NCBI RefSeq assembly: GCF_900217235.1
Contig: NZ_LT907975.1
Location: 3,509,001-3,573,000, forward strand
Length of the DNA: 64,000 nt
Origin: Pseudodesulfovibrio profundus
GTDB taxonomy: Bacteria; Desulfobacterota; Desulfovibrionia; Desulfovibrionales; Desulfovibrionaceae
Direction: 5' to 3'
The notes below the pieces were generated by a model that worked only from the letters and a program-made list of their open reading frames with translations, did no database searches and was not told where the DNA came from. Shown in pieces: positions 7,584 through 16,039 of the stretch. Each line of letters starts with the position of its first letter. Position 1 is the first letter of the stretch. Position numbers and translations under genes: made by a program.

Positions 7584-8585
7584 ATGAACTTCAAGAAAAC
7601 TCTCGCCGTTCTGTGTGCAGGCCTGGTCCTGACACTGGCAGTCGGCACCCAGTCCATGGCTGGGGACTACAAACTCACTCTGAAACTGAGTCATGTTTTC
7701 AGCCCGGCAGAACAGCTTTCCAAGTCCATGGATGCCGTTGCCGAGTCCATCCACGAAAGGACCGATGGGGCCATCAACATCCAGACTTTCCCGCAGGCAC
7801 AGCTCCCCGCCTACAAGGAAGGCGTTGAGCAGGTCGTTCGCGGCGCCAAGTTCATCTCCGTTGAAGATCCGTCTTTCATCGGTGACTATGTTCCCGATTT
7901 CAAGGCTCTCTATGCTCCGATGCTGTACCGCAGCTTCGACGAATACGTGAAGCTGACCCAGACCGAGCTGGTTGCCGACATGAAAGCCAAGGCCGAGGCC
8001 CAGGGCATCAAGATCCTGGCTCTGGACTACATCTACGGCTTCCGTAACCTGATCACCCAGAAGGTCATCAAGACTCCTGCTGACCTCGAAGGCATGAAGA
8101 TCCGTACCCCCGGTTCCAAGTCCTACATCGACACTCTGAACGCAATGGGCGCTGTTGCCACTCCGCTGCCTTGGGGCGAAACCCTCTCCGCAGTCCAGCA
8201 GGGCGTTGTTGACGGTCTGGAAGGTTCCGAGTTCACCAACATCGGCACCAAGGTCTACGAAGGCCCGACCAAGAACGTTGCCAATACCCGTCACATTCTC
8301 GGTACCTGCGGTGTCTACATCTCCACCAAAGTGTGGAATGACATCCCGGCCGAGTACCGCGCCATCATCGAAGAAGAGTTCACCAAGGGTGCTAACCACA
8401 TGGTCGAACTGCTCAAGTCCCAGCACGGCGGTGTCGTGAAGGAACTCGAATCCTACGGCGTGAAGTTCAACGAAGTGGATGGCGATGCTTTCCGCGCAGC
8501 CCTTGCCCCTCTCTACGAAGAGCAGGAAGGCATGACTCCCGGCATCTTCAAATCCATCTTCTCTGAGCTCGACGCAATGAGATAA
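7584..8585 (+). CDS. dctP: TRAP transporter solute-binding protein DctP
   Basis: 333 residues from ATG 7584 with a strong TGGAGGAAAC ribosome site. The frame extends upstream to 7530, but that part has no signal-peptide character. The signal peptide is MNFKKTLAVLCAGLVLTLAVG...SMA, then the DctP fold: KLTLKLSHVFSPAEQLSKSMD, the substrate-clamping region GMKIRTPGSKSYIDTLNAMGA with its conserved Arg, and ATPLPWGETLSAVQQGVVDGLEG. It captures an organic anion in the periplasm and hands it to DctQM (8640-10420). A strong hairpin follows its stop (8596-8624), consistent with more binding protein than permease being made. Confidence 0.92.
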   Translation: MNFKKTLAVLCAGLVLTLAVGTQSMAGDYKLTLKLSHVFSPAEQLSKSMDAVAESIHERTDGAINIQTFPQAQLPAYKEGVEQVVRGAKFISVEDPSFIGDYVPDFKALYAPMLYRSFDEYVKLTQTELVADMKAKAEAQGIKILALDYIYGFRNLITQKVIKTPADLEGMKIRTPGSKSYIDTLNAMGAVATPLPWGETLSAVQQGVVDGLEGSEFTNIGTKVYEGPTKNVANTRHILGTCGVYISTKVWNDIPAEYRAIIEEEFTKGANHMVELLKSQHGGVVKELESYGVKFNEVDGDAFRAALAPLYEEQEGMTPGIFKSIFSELDAMR

Positions 8586-8595
8586 ACAAACCGGT

Positions 8596-8624
8596 GGTGC
8601 ATGGGAGTCTCACTCCCATGCACC
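8596..8624 (+). other. Intercistronic hairpin between dctP and dctQ
   Basis: A perfect 13-base inverted repeat (GGTGCATGGGAGT at 8596-8608, its complement at 8612-8624) closes a CTC loop. No T-run follows, so it is not a full intrinsic terminator. It more likely stabilises the 3' end of the dctP message or attenuates reading into dctQM. It also argues against the ATG at 8601, inside the stem, as the dctQ start. Confidence 0.75.
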
Positions 8625-8639
8625 GCTATTGGTGAATCC

Positions 8640-9140
8640 ATGTCTGTAACACCCAAGACGATCCTTAAGAATCTCGACCTGATCATCAGTGGTTTTTTCC
8701 TGAGCATTACCGTGCTGGTGGTCATCGTCAATGTCGGGCTTCGCTACCTTTTTCAGGGCGGCCTTTTCTGGGCCGAAGAAGTGGCAACGACCTCCTTTAT
8801 CTGGAGCGTTTTTGTCGGTTCCGCCGCTGCATACCGTTACAAAATGCACATCGGCATCGATATGGTATCGAGAATCGGGCCACCGATCTGGCGCAAGCTG
8901 GTTGCCGTATTCGTTGATATCATGATGTTCGTCATCAATGCGTACATCGTTTATCTCAGCGTGCTCTACATCAGGGCCAATGAGCTGAAGCGAACCCCGG
9001 TGCTCGATATTCCTGCCATCTATGTGAATTTTGCATTGACGGTCGGCTTCTCGCTGATGGCCGCGTATGCACTGTTTTTCTTATACCGGGACGTACGCAA
9101 GCTGTTCCGCAGTGAAGAAGAAGGGATAGGAGAAGTATAA
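8640..9140 (+). CDS. dctQ: TRAP transporter small permease DctQ
   Basis: 166 residues from ATG 8640. The alternative ATG 8601 lies in the hairpin. Four membrane segments are visible: IISGFFLSITVLVVIVNV, a second around TSFIWSVFVGSAAAY, LVAVFVDIMMFVINAYIVYL, and FALTVGFSLMAAYALFFLY. Family features include the R-Y-L-F-x-GGLFWAEE region after the first helix. It pairs with DctM in the membrane. The stop overlaps the ATG of dctM (TAATG at 9138-9142), so they are translationally coupled. Confidence 0.88.
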   Translation: MSVTPKTILKNLDLIISGFFLSITVLVVIVNVGLRYLFQGGLFWAEEVATTSFIWSVFVGSAAAYRYKMHIGIDMVSRIGPPIWRKLVAVFVDIMMFVINAYIVYLSVLYIRANELKRTPVLDIPAIYVNFALTVGFSLMAAYALFFLYRDVRKLFRSEEEGIGEV

Positions 9141-10420
9141 TGCTCACATTTCCTGTATCTATCGTCATGGTGCTGTACTTCACCAGTATTCCCATTGCCT
9201 ACGCACTGCTGGCAGCGGGACTTGCCTATTTCACCTTTGGGGACGTGGGAACGCCGCCGGATCTGATCCTGCAGAAATTCGTTACTTCCACGGCCTCCTT
9301 CCCGCTCCTCGCCATTCCGTTTTTCATCATGGCAGGGGAGATCATGAACTTTTCCGGTATCAGCTCCAGCCTCATGAAGATGGCGGATGTGCTCACCGGT
9401 CACCTGCGCGGCGGACTGGCACAGGTCAACGTTCTGCTTTCCACGCTCATGGGCGGCATCTCCGGCTCGGCCAATGCCGACGCCGCCATGCAGTCCAAGA
9501 TCATTGTGCCGCAGATGACCAAACGCGGCTACAGCAGGGCCTTTGCCACGGCAACCACGGCCGCTTCTTCCGCCATTGCTCCGGTTATTCCGCCGGGCAT
9601 CAACCTGATCATTTACGCGCTCATTGCGCAGGTCTCGGTGGCGAAAATGTTCATCGGCGGTTACACCCCGGGTATTCTCATGTGCCTGGGCCTGATGCTG
9701 ACCGTCCTTTTTATTTCAAGGAAGCGGGACTATAAACCATCCCGTGAGAAGATGGCTTCGCCCAAGGAAATCCTCCTGCAGGCCAAGGAGTCCATCTGGG
9801 GCCTGTTGCTTCCTCTCGGTATTATCGTCGGTATTCGTTTCGGCGTGTTTACCCCCACGGAAGCCGGGGCCATGGCCGTCCTGTTCTGCATCATCATCGG
9901 CGTGTTCTTCTACAAGAAGCTCAAGTGGGAGCATTTCCCCATTATTCTGAAGAATACCCTGCTGGGCACCAGCTCGGTCATGCTGATCATCATCGCCGCT
10001 TCTGTCTTTGGTCAGTACATGAGCTGGGAGCGCATCCCGCACGAGCTGACCAAGAGCATCCTGGCCTTCTCGTCTGATCCCTGGGCCATTCTGGTGGTTA
10101 TCAATATTCTGCTTCTCGTCCTCGGCATGTTCCTTGAGGGCGGGGCGCTCCTTATCATTGTCGCACCGCTGCTGGTGCCGATCATGAAGACACTCAACGT
10201 GGATTTGATCCACTTCGGTCTGATCATGATCGTCAACATCATGATAGGAGGGATAACGCCGCCATTCGGCTCAATGATGTTCACCACGTGCGCCATTACC
10301 GGGGCAACGGTCGGCGATTTCGTCAAGGAAATCATGCCGTTTATCTTTGCGCTCCTGGTCGTGCTGGTGATTGTTACCTACATGCCCTCCGTGGTCATGT
10401 TCCTCCCCAACCTTCTTTAG
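9140..10420 (+). CDS. dctM: TRAP transporter large permease DctM
   Basis: 426 residues, the usual DctM length, with about twelve hydrophobic segments. Family signatures include ASFPLLAIPFFIMAGEIMN, GGISGSANADAAMQSKIIVPQM and SAIAPVIPPGINLIIYA, and a C-terminal repeat ending GGITPPFGSMMFTTCAITG. It is the sodium-driven channel subunit that moves the substrate delivered by DctP. It sits between dctQ (one-base overlap) and the glycerophosphodiesterase gene 16 bases downstream, so all are likely on one transcript with lacI. Confidence 0.92.
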   Translation: MLTFPVSIVMVLYFTSIPIAYALLAAGLAYFTFGDVGTPPDLILQKFVTSTASFPLLAIPFFIMAGEIMNFSGISSSLMKMADVLTGHLRGGLAQVNVLLSTLMGGISGSANADAAMQSKIIVPQMTKRGYSRAFATATTAASSAIAPVIPPGINLIIYALIAQVSVAKMFIGGYTPGILMCLGLMLTVLFISRKRDYKPSREKMASPKEILLQAKESIWGLLLPLGIIVGIRFGVFTPTEAGAMAVLFCIIIGVFFYKKLKWEHFPIILKNTLLGTSSVMLIIIAASVFGQYMSWERIPHELTKSILAFSSDPWAILVVINILLLVLGMFLEGGALLIIVAPLLVPIMKTLNVDLIHFGLIMIVNIMIGGITPPFGSMMFTTCAITGATVGDFVKEIMPFIFALLVVLVIVTYMPSVVMFLPNLL

Positions 10421-10436
10421 TTGATAGGGGTACATC

Positions 10437-11378
10437 ATGTTGTTGATAGGCCATCGCGGCTGCGCATATCCCGGGTATAACCAGAACACCATCCGTTCCT
10501 TCGAGAAAGTCACTTCCGAAGGCGTCCCGGCCATTGAGTTCGATGTTCAACTCTGTGCTGATGGCAGGCTGGTTGTGGTGCACAATCTGGACCTTGAAGA
10601 GGTCTCCACCGGTACAGGGGAAGTATCGAACACGGACTCGGCAACCCTGAAGTCGCTCTATGCCGGTAATCCCGAGCGGGGGAAAGATCGGATTCCATTC
10701 CTTGAAGAGGTGTTCGACTTCTTTGCCTCCAAGGAGCCGGGAGCACGTCCCGTCATCCATATGGAACTCAAGGGGAAGAATACCGGAACCAAGGCCGGAG
10801 AACTCTTCAATGCGTATGTCCACGCCGGAAAACTGGATGTGAACGATATGCTCGCCAGCTCATTCAATTGGGATGAGCTAAGAGCTTTTCGCGAGGTCTG
10901 CCCCACGGCGGGTATTGCCCTGCTCGACGGAGCCATTCGGCGTGACCGGTTGGTCGAGAAGACCGGCCCCCAAGGTGAAGCCCTCTTCGGTGAAGTCTTT
11001 GCTTACGGTAATGAAGATTACATGCTCCCTCGCTTTCCGGACCTTGCCGGTAACCGGGCATTGGTCGAAAAAGCGTGTTCCGATCAGGAATTGTCACGAA
11101 TTCTGATTCAGGAGATACAGGCGTGCCTTGAAGGGCAGTACTATACGGATGAATTGCTGGAGACCGCCGTGGAGATGCAGGCGGCATCCGTCAATCTCTG
11201 GTACAAAACCACTTCGGCTGATTTTGTGGCCAAAGCACATGCTCGGGGGCTGGCAGTATTCGTGTATACGGTCAACACCCTTGCAGAATGGAAGGATATG
11301 CTGAACATGAAGGTGGACGGCGTGTTCACCGATTTCTACGCAGAGGCCAAACGGTCTATGGGCGACAGTGCCTCATGA
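10437..11378 (+). CDS. Glycerophosphodiester phosphodiesterase
   Basis: 313 residues with the GDPD TIM-barrel signatures: IGHRGCAYPGYNQNTIRSF at the N-terminus, EFDVQLCADGRLVVVHNLDLEEVSTGTG (catalytic His and metal-binding Glu/Asp), a central HMELKGKNTG, and VFVYTVNTLAEWKDM...VDGVFTDFY at the end. It should hydrolyse glycerophosphodiesters to glycerol-3-phosphate and an alcohol. No signal peptide, so it acts in the cytoplasm on imported substrate. It is the last gene of the lacI-dctPQM unit and is followed by a bidirectional terminator at 11433. Its place suggests the TRAP system imports a glycerophosphodiester or a related phosphodiester; this is an inference. Confidence 0.85.
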   Translation: MLLIGHRGCAYPGYNQNTIRSFEKVTSEGVPAIEFDVQLCADGRLVVVHNLDLEEVSTGTGEVSNTDSATLKSLYAGNPERGKDRIPFLEEVFDFFASKEPGARPVIHMELKGKNTGTKAGELFNAYVHAGKLDVNDMLASSFNWDELRAFREVCPTAGIALLDGAIRRDRLVEKTGPQGEALFGEVFAYGNEDYMLPRFPDLAGNRALVEKACSDQELSRILIQEIQACLEGQYYTDELLETAVEMQAASVNLWYKTTSADFVAKAHARGLAVFVYTVNTLAEWKDMLNMKVDGVFTDFYAEAKRSMGDSAS

Positions 11379-11432
11379 TCTGAGTGTACTGTACCAACGG
11401 TGAGGCCACGCCCTGACCCCTCGCAGACAATC

Positions 11433-11469
11433 AAAAGACCTCGGATCAATTCGCATCCGAGGTCTTTTT
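11433..11469. terminator. Bidirectional intrinsic terminator
   Basis: AAAAGACCTCGGAT (11433-11446), an eight-base loop, then ATCCGAGGTCTTTTT (11455-11469). The A-run on one side and T-run on the other let it end both the rightward GDPD transcript and the leftward LysE transcript. Confidence 0.92.
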
Positions 11470-11487
11470 CGGTTGGCCGTAGAGAAG

Positions 11488-12081
11488 TTACAATGAGGTC
11501 AGCAGCAGATATGCGGCGCAAGCGCACAGGATGGAGCCCATGATCACATTGAAGATCTTTACCTTGCTTGGAGTAGTCAGAAAAGTGCGCAGTTGCGCTC
11601 CCATCATCGCCCAGACAGCAAGAGAGGCGTAACAGATAATGAAATAGAGGGCGGAAAAGATGACTAGCGGCGTGTAGGTGTTTGCTTCTGCGAACATGGA
11701 AATACCGGCAATGCATGCCAGCCATGCCTTGGGGTTGAGCCATTGCATGAGAAAGCCGTGCCTGAAACCGTGACACGGAGTTTCATCCAGGGTGAGGTCC
11801 GGGGCGGCAGAGGCTATCTTGTAGCCGACATAGATGATGAATGCTGCGCCTGCCAGCGAGAGGAATTTGAGGAGTGCGGGATAGGCGGTCACGATTTGCA
11901 TCAGTCCGAGTCCCAGCGATAACAGGAGCAGAATGAACCCGATGGTTGCGCCCGAGACAAAAGGGAAGGTTCTACGAAATCCGTAGGCTGCGCTGGAAGC
12001 GACGATCGTCATGTTGACTGGACCTGGGGAAATGGACATTGTGAGCGAGAATACGCACATAGCAGTGAGAAGTGAGACCAT
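11488..12081 (-). CDS. LysE-family amino-acid / small-molecule exporter
   Basis: 197 residues with six membrane segments and the LysE/RhtB signature at the start: MCVFSLTMSISPGPVNMTIVASSAAYGFRRTF (SPGP motif). A central QWLNPKAWLACIAGIS (NPKAW) is also typical. It is an inner-membrane exporter, probably of an amino acid. It is divergent from the LysR regulator at 12202, a common pairing in which the regulator senses the exported compound. No exact substrate can be assigned. Confidence 0.85.
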   Translation of the reverse strand: MVSLLTAMCVFSLTMSISPGPVNMTIVASSAAYGFRRTFPFVSGATIGFILLLLSLGLGLMQIVTAYPALLKFLSLAGAAFIIYVGYKIASAAPDLTLDETPCHGFRHGFLMQWLNPKAWLACIAGISMFAEANTYTPLVIFSALYFIICYASLAVWAMMGAQLRTFLTTPSKVKIFNVIMGSILCACAAYLLLTSL

Positions 12082-12201
12082 CGGGGTTCCTGATTGTTAG
12101 AGTTCCATATTGAATGGAAAAGGTAGTGGGTAGATGGTTTCCAGTCCAATCGCATGATTGGATTTGATTGATAAACGCCGTGGATTACCGGAGTCGTTAA
12201 C

Positions 12202-13077
12202 GTGGAATTGTATCAATTGGTGTCTTTTGTGGTCATTGCCGATGAAGGAAATATGACAAGGGCGGCAGAGCTTTTGAACACGAGTCAGCCGGCTGTGAGC
12301 GCTCAGATCAGGGCGTTGGAGGACGAGCTGGAAATCAGGCTTTTCCGGCGGACGCATAAAGGCATGGAGCTGACCCCGGAAGGGGAGCGCCTGAAAGCGC
12401 GGGCAGATACGATTTTACAGGACGTGGATGCCTTCAGAAATGAAGCGGAGCAGCTTCGGGGAACCGAGCACGGCACCATCGTTCTCGGCGTCAATACCGA
12501 TGCGCACCTCCTGCGGTTGAAAGCGATCTATTCACAATTGGCACAGAGGCACCCTGAGATGTCGCTCGTGGTGAAAGAAACCATGAGTTGGGATGTTGTG
12601 GATGCGCTGCACGCCAAGACCATTGATCTGGGTTTTTCCTATACTGTCCCTGACGACAGCAGAATAGCGACTCATTCCCTTGGGGAAATCGATCTGGCTG
12701 TTGTGGCTCCTGAAGCGTGGAGAGACCGGATCGAGGGTGCTGGGTTAAAAGAACTCGCCACAATGCCATGGGTCTGGACCAGTGACCACTGCCCCATGAG
12801 TTTGGTGCTGTCCAGCCTGTTTGACGAGATCGGGGAAACGCCTATCAAGGCCGTTGTGGTGGATCAGGAATCGGCCATCCTGCGTTTGGTCGCTGATGAA
12901 GTGGGGCTTGGGATCATGCCTGCGCTCAAGGCGGAAACCGTGGCAGATAGTCACGGCCTGTTCACGGTGATGACCCTAGAGAAAAAGCTCGTTCTTCACC
13001 TGCTCATGTTGATGCGCCGAGCAGAGGAGAGAAGGGTGCGGTCCATGATCGATTGTATTGAACAAGCCTGGCAATAG
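12202..13077 (+). CDS. LysR-family transcriptional regulator
   Basis: 291 residues from GTG 12202 with CGGAG upstream. The N-terminal winged helix is clear (ELYQLVSFVVIADEGNMTRAAELLNTSQPAVSAQIRALEDEL). The LysR substrate-binding domain runs from about residue 90 (GTIVLGVNTDAHLLRLKAIYSQL) to GLGIMPALKAE. It is divergently arranged with the LysE-type exporter at 11488 and probably controls it from the 120-base gap. Expected effector: the exported amino acid or analogue. Confidence 0.88.
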   Translation: MELYQLVSFVVIADEGNMTRAAELLNTSQPAVSAQIRALEDELEIRLFRRTHKGMELTPEGERLKARADTILQDVDAFRNEAEQLRGTEHGTIVLGVNTDAHLLRLKAIYSQLAQRHPEMSLVVKETMSWDVVDALHAKTIDLGFSYTVPDDSRIATHSLGEIDLAVVAPEAWRDRIEGAGLKELATMPWVWTSDHCPMSLVLSSLFDEIGETPIKAVVVDQESAILRLVADEVGLGIMPALKAETVADSHGLFTVMTLEKKLVLHLLMLMRRAEERRVRSMIDCIEQAWQ

Positions 13078-13100
13078 CTGTTTGCCATTATTATCGACGC

Positions 13101-13136
13101 AAAGCGGCCCGGAGGATAACTCTTCCGGGCCGCTTT
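13101..13136. terminator. Bidirectional intrinsic terminator
   Basis: AAAGCGGCCCGGA (13101-13113) pairs with TCCGGGCCGCTTT (13124-13136). It lies between the convergent lysR gene and the 54-residue minus-strand gene at 13140. Confidence 0.88.
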
Positions 13137-13139
13137 GTA

Positions 13140-13304
13140 TCAGGTCTTGTAGTTGGGCTTGGGAGGCGGGATGTCGGCTCCACACCGCTTGCACGAAACG
13201 GTCTTGCCTCGCAAGTGCAGCTTGGTCGTCTGACTGTGCTTGCACTTCGGGCACGTGCGCTTGAGATCAAGCGCCGCCTTCAGCGATGCATAAAAATACC
13301 ACAT
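13140..13304 (-). CDS. 54-residue zinc-ribbon protein
   Basis: A short minus-strand gene from ATG 13304 to TGA 13140-13142, with AAAGGA nine bases before the start. The protein begins MWYFYASLKAALDLKRTCPK. It then has two CxxC pairs (CPKC and CKRC) 19 residues apart, making one zinc ribbon, and a basic, proline-rich tail (GADIPPPKPNYKT). The many Lys/Arg residues suggest nucleic-acid binding or a rubredoxin/zinc-knuckle role. I cannot assign a family. It lies just upstream of a terminator and downstream of the CBS gene on the same strand, but 45 bases of T/C-rich spacer suggest it has its own promoter. Confidence 0.7.
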   Translation of the reverse strand: MWYFYASLKAALDLKRTCPKCKHSQTTKLHLRGKTVSCKRCGADIPPPKPNYKT

Positions 13305-13349
13305 TGTAACCTGTCCTTTCCCTTCGGGCTTTGTCCAAAGGGATGCCTA

Positions 13350-13745
13350 TTATAGCAGATCGTGTTCGTGGATCAAGGATTCAAGGGTTACCATGCCCAC
13401 GATTTCCCCCATGTGCTCCACAGGTGCTCTGTGCAGGCCGATGCGGTGAATGAGGCGAATGGCATAGCGGATATCCATTTCTGCCGGGACAGTAATGATC
13501 GGCTTGGTCATGATTTCGTATACGCAGACGTCTTCGCCTTTCTTGTCAGGGACAATGACTCCCTGAACCAGGTCCATGATCGAGACAATCGCCCAGGCGT
13601 CATCTTCGCTGCGCTTATCGACCAGCAGTTCGGATACGCCGTATGTGCGCATCATTTCTGCTGCTTCCTTGGATGTAGCCATACCGTCAATGCACAGCAC
13701 TTCCGTTTGCATGATATCTCTAACACGTGTGATCGGTTTGGTCAT
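13350..13745 (-). CDS. Two-CBS-domain protein
   Basis: 131 residues made almost entirely of a CBS pair (Bateman module): ITRVRDIMQTEVLCIDGMATSKEAAEMM...ELLVD and VYEIMTKPIITVPAEMDIRYAIRLIHRIGLHRAPV. CBS pairs bind adenine nucleotides and report energy state. It is cytoplasmic and follows, on the same strand, the PII-like gene and the two DUF1538 membrane proteins, from which it is separated by 57 bases. The likely role is to gate or tune that membrane system according to AMP/ATP. Confidence 0.85.
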   Translation of the reverse strand: MTKPITRVRDIMQTEVLCIDGMATSKEAAEMMRTYGVSELLVDKRSEDDAWAIVSIMDLVQGVIVPDKKGEDVCVYEIMTKPIITVPAEMDIRYAIRLIHRIGLHRAPVEHMGEIVGMVTLESLIHEHDLL

Positions 13746-13802
13746 GGTGACTCCTTCAAATATTGATTCGGCAGATATGCCGTCCTTGATCCGAGCGATG
13801 GT

Positions 13803-14150
13803 CTAGAAATACTGGTCGCGGATTCGTTCCTTGAATTTTTCCATCTGGCTTTCCAGGCCGATGACATTCTCCACCGGGACGACAAAGGCGATGCCCGTGC
13901 CCGGCTTATCAAATTCACCGGCTACCTCAATGGCTTCCAGGACTTTTTTGACGAGATGTTCTTCGAGAATGAACATGACGATATCAGTCTGATCCTCAAG
14001 GGTCAGGCCGAAAAAAGTCTTTGCCTCGTGCATGCCGGTACCACGTGCGGAGATAATGGTCGCACCAGTGGCCCCGGCGGCCTTGGCGGCATCGACGATG
14101 GGGTCGGTTTTGTGCGTTTTTACCGGTGCGAGTACAAGCTTAAACTTCAT
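13803..14150 (-). CDS. PII-like signalling protein
   Basis: 115 residues with the ferredoxin-like PII fold: KLVLAPVKTHKTDPIVDAAKAAGATGATIISARGTG, then a region ending GTGIAFVVPVENVIGL where the PII B-loop/C-loop would be. The T-loop Tyr that is uridylylated in true GlnB/GlnK is not recognisable. This is a PII-like family member rather than GlnB, and such proteins usually sit beside and regulate a transporter. Its start overlaps the end of the DUF1538 gene by 11 bases, so the two are coupled. It is distinct from nifI1/nifI2 later in the window. Confidence 0.8.
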   Translation of the reverse strand: MKFKLVLAPVKTHKTDPIVDAAKAAGATGATIISARGTGMHEAKTFFGLTLEDQTDIVMFILEEHLVKKVLEAIEVAGEFDKPGTGIAFVVPVENVIGLESQMEKFKERIRDQYF

Positions 14151-14949
14151 TGACTGTCTCCTTGAAATTCATTTTTGCCGCAGCTTTTCTGTTTGCCGCC
14201 CACTGGGTGAACTGAGCGTAACCCATGACGGTAATTATTGGAAACAGGCTGGCGAATGCGATCAGTCCGAATCCGTCCAGCGCAGGGTTGCGTCCGGGGA
14301 CCGCCTCGGACAAGCCCAGCCCAAGGGCCGCCACAAGGGGCACCGTGACTGTTGATGTCGTAACACCGCCGGAGTCATAGGCCAGGGCGATGATCTTTTT
14401 GGGCGCCATGAACGTCTGCAATACCACGATCACATACCCGATCATGATGTATACGTACAGGGGGGTGCCGGTGACGATGCGGTAAGCTCCCAGCGAAATG
14501 CCAAGCGCTACGCCGAGGGCCACCGTGATACGCAGTCCCCATTGGCTGATGACGCCACCGGATACCTCGGTCGCCTTCAGGGCAACTGCGAGCAGGGACG
14601 GTTCAGCAATGGTCGTTGAGAACCCGATCATGGCCGCAAACAGGTAGATCCACCCGTACGCCGTCCAGTCGGTGGGGGCGACATTGGAAGCTCCGTTGGT
14701 CAGGAACATCGGGTCAGACAGCTGGGCTGCCATGATCTTGCCCACCGGGAACAGGGCTTTTTCCAGGCCGATGAGGAACAGGGCCAGCCCGAGAACAACG
14801 TAAATGCCGCCGACAATGAGGCGGCGCAGGTGCGGAATGGGTTGGCGCAGAACGAAAAGTTGAAAACAGACAATCAGTCCGAGGATGGGCAGGATATCAC
14901 GAAAGGTGGCTAATAACGTGCCCATGAATTCGTAGAAAAAAACTGTCAT
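14140..14949 (-). CDS. DUF1538 membrane protein (second of pair)
   Basis: 269 residues with about seven membrane segments. Shared family blocks with the gene at 14968: DILPILGLIVCFQLFVLRQPIP, VLGLALFLIGLEKALFPVGK, GFSTTIAEPSLLAVA, and the repeat core [26 protein letters not shown] followed by [14 protein letters not shown]. Glycines and hydroxyl residues in [14 protein letters not shown] suggest an ion path. From memory, a DUF1538 pair (UmpA/UmpB of Halomonas) has been described as a two-component cation/proton antiporter. That function is the leading guess here. The pair lies 18 bases apart and is followed by PII-like and CBS genes. Confidence 0.82.
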   Translation of the reverse strand: MTVFFYEFMGTLLATFRDILPILGLIVCFQLFVLRQPIPHLRRLIVGGIYVVLGLALFLIGLEKALFPVGKIMAAQLSDPMFLTNGASNVAPTDWTAYGWIYLFAAMIGFSTTIAEPSLLAVALKATEVSGGVISQWGLRITVALGVALGISLGAYRIVTGTPLYVYIMIGYVIVVLQTFMAPKKIIALAYDSGGVTTSTVTVPLVAALGLGLSEAVPGRNPALDGFGLIAFASLFPIITVMGYAQFTQWAANRKAAAKMNFKETVNEV

Positions 14950-14967
14950 GTCGTACCTGCCTTTCTA

Positions 14968-15735
14968 TTACCCGAATACAATCAGGCCGTATCCCATGAC
15001 GAAAATCATGGGGAGTAGTGAAGCGAAGGCGATGAGCCCGAATCCATCAAGGAGCGGGCTGCGTCCTTTGATGATCGAGGCAAGGCCGACGCCAAGGGCT
15101 GCCACCAGCGGTACTGTGACAGTAGAAGTTGTCACGCCACCAGCATCGTAGGCGATACCCACGATTTCCTTGGGCGCGACAAGGGTCATCAGCATGACGA
15201 TGATATAGCCGCCGATGATCAGATAATGAACCGGCCATCCTTTCAGGATGCGCAGTACGCCGATCAGAATGGCGATGCCGACGGAAAACGCCACCGACAT
15301 CCGCAACCCGAGCGCATAGCTGGACATGGACTCCGCGCCAGGAGCGATGAGGTTGCCCTGCGCCGCGATACTGGCTGCTTCGGCCGAGACCGCGATGAGC
15401 GCCGGTTCGGCAACGGTGGTTGCAAAGCCAAGGGAAAACGCAAAGGTGAGCAACCAGAAAATACTTCCCTTTCTGGCAAGGGCGTGGGCCATGTTTTCAC
15501 CAATGGGGAACAGCCCCATTTCAAGGCCCTGAATGAATAAAGTCAGGCCCAGTACAACGAGAATGCCGCCGAAGACGACATCGCCCAGATTGGGAAGGGG
15601 TTGCTGAAGAACGACAGCCTGGAAAAAAGCGATGACCAGAATAATCGGCAGAAGATCCTTGAAGGATGTCCACAGCTTGGTCGCAATAGCCCTGAGGATG
15701 ACGGAGGTGCTGTATTTAGCGGATTTGCTGCTCAT
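14968..15735 (-). CDS. DUF1538 membrane protein (first of pair)
   Basis: 255 residues, first gene of the leftward operon. It has the same architecture as its neighbour ([111 protein letters not shown]). The two likely form a heteromeric transporter. The N-terminus carries a short basic cytoplasmic head ([20 protein letters not shown]). No classical promoter is obvious upstream. A GG-N10-GT arrangement at 15791-15806 (minus) resembles but does not match a sigma-54 site. Confidence 0.82.
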   Translation of the reverse strand: MSSKSAKYSTSVILRAIATKLWTSFKDLLPIILVIAFFQAVVLQQPLPNLGDVVFGGILVVLGLTLFIQGLEMGLFPIGENMAHALARKGSIFWLLTFAFSLGFATTVAEPALIAVSAEAASIAAQGNLIAPGAESMSSYALGLRMSVAFSVGIAILIGVLRILKGWPVHYLIIGGYIIVMLMTLVAPKEIVGIAYDAGGVTTSTVTVPLVAALGVGLASIIKGRSPLLDGFGLIAFASLLPMIFVMGYGLIVFG

Positions 15736-16039
15736 GCCATTATCTGTTTCCGGTTCGGTGTTGAGTGCTGACGCACGGGGGCTGCGTGCTTACAATGTAT
15801 GTGCCAGAATTAGCAGGGAAAGATTGTTCACTCATCCATGGTGCGATAAATTTATACCCATTGTCTATACATTTCGTAATGTTGTCCGTGTTGATTTTTT
15901 TCAGAAACTCCTCCCATTCTTTGCTTGAGCTATACGTTCACTTGTATAACAGGGCTTAATATTTCGTTTTTTTCGCTTTTCCCGGGGCGAAATGCCCCGA
16001 CTTCAGTTTGAAAAAAACTGTGAAAGCCCTTCATACCTA
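15736..16039. other. Non-coding gap between the DUF1538 operon and the IS5 element
   Basis: No gene is seen here. It must hold the promoter of the leftward DUF1538 operon. A small hairpin (CGGGGC 15983-15988 / GCCCCG 15994-15999) flanked by T-rich and A-rich runs lies near the right end. None of it encodes the missing half of the sensor gene found on the other side of the IS, so the sensor's 3' part has been lost rather than displaced. Confidence 0.6.

Noticed and set aside
15791-15806. Possible sigma-54 promoter for the DUF1538 operon
   Set aside because: Minus strand reads TGGCACATACATTGTA: GG at -24 but GT rather than the invariant GC at -12.
15983-15999. CGGGGC/GCCCCG hairpin as terminator
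   Set aside because: No T-run follows on either strand in the right place and no gene ends beside it.
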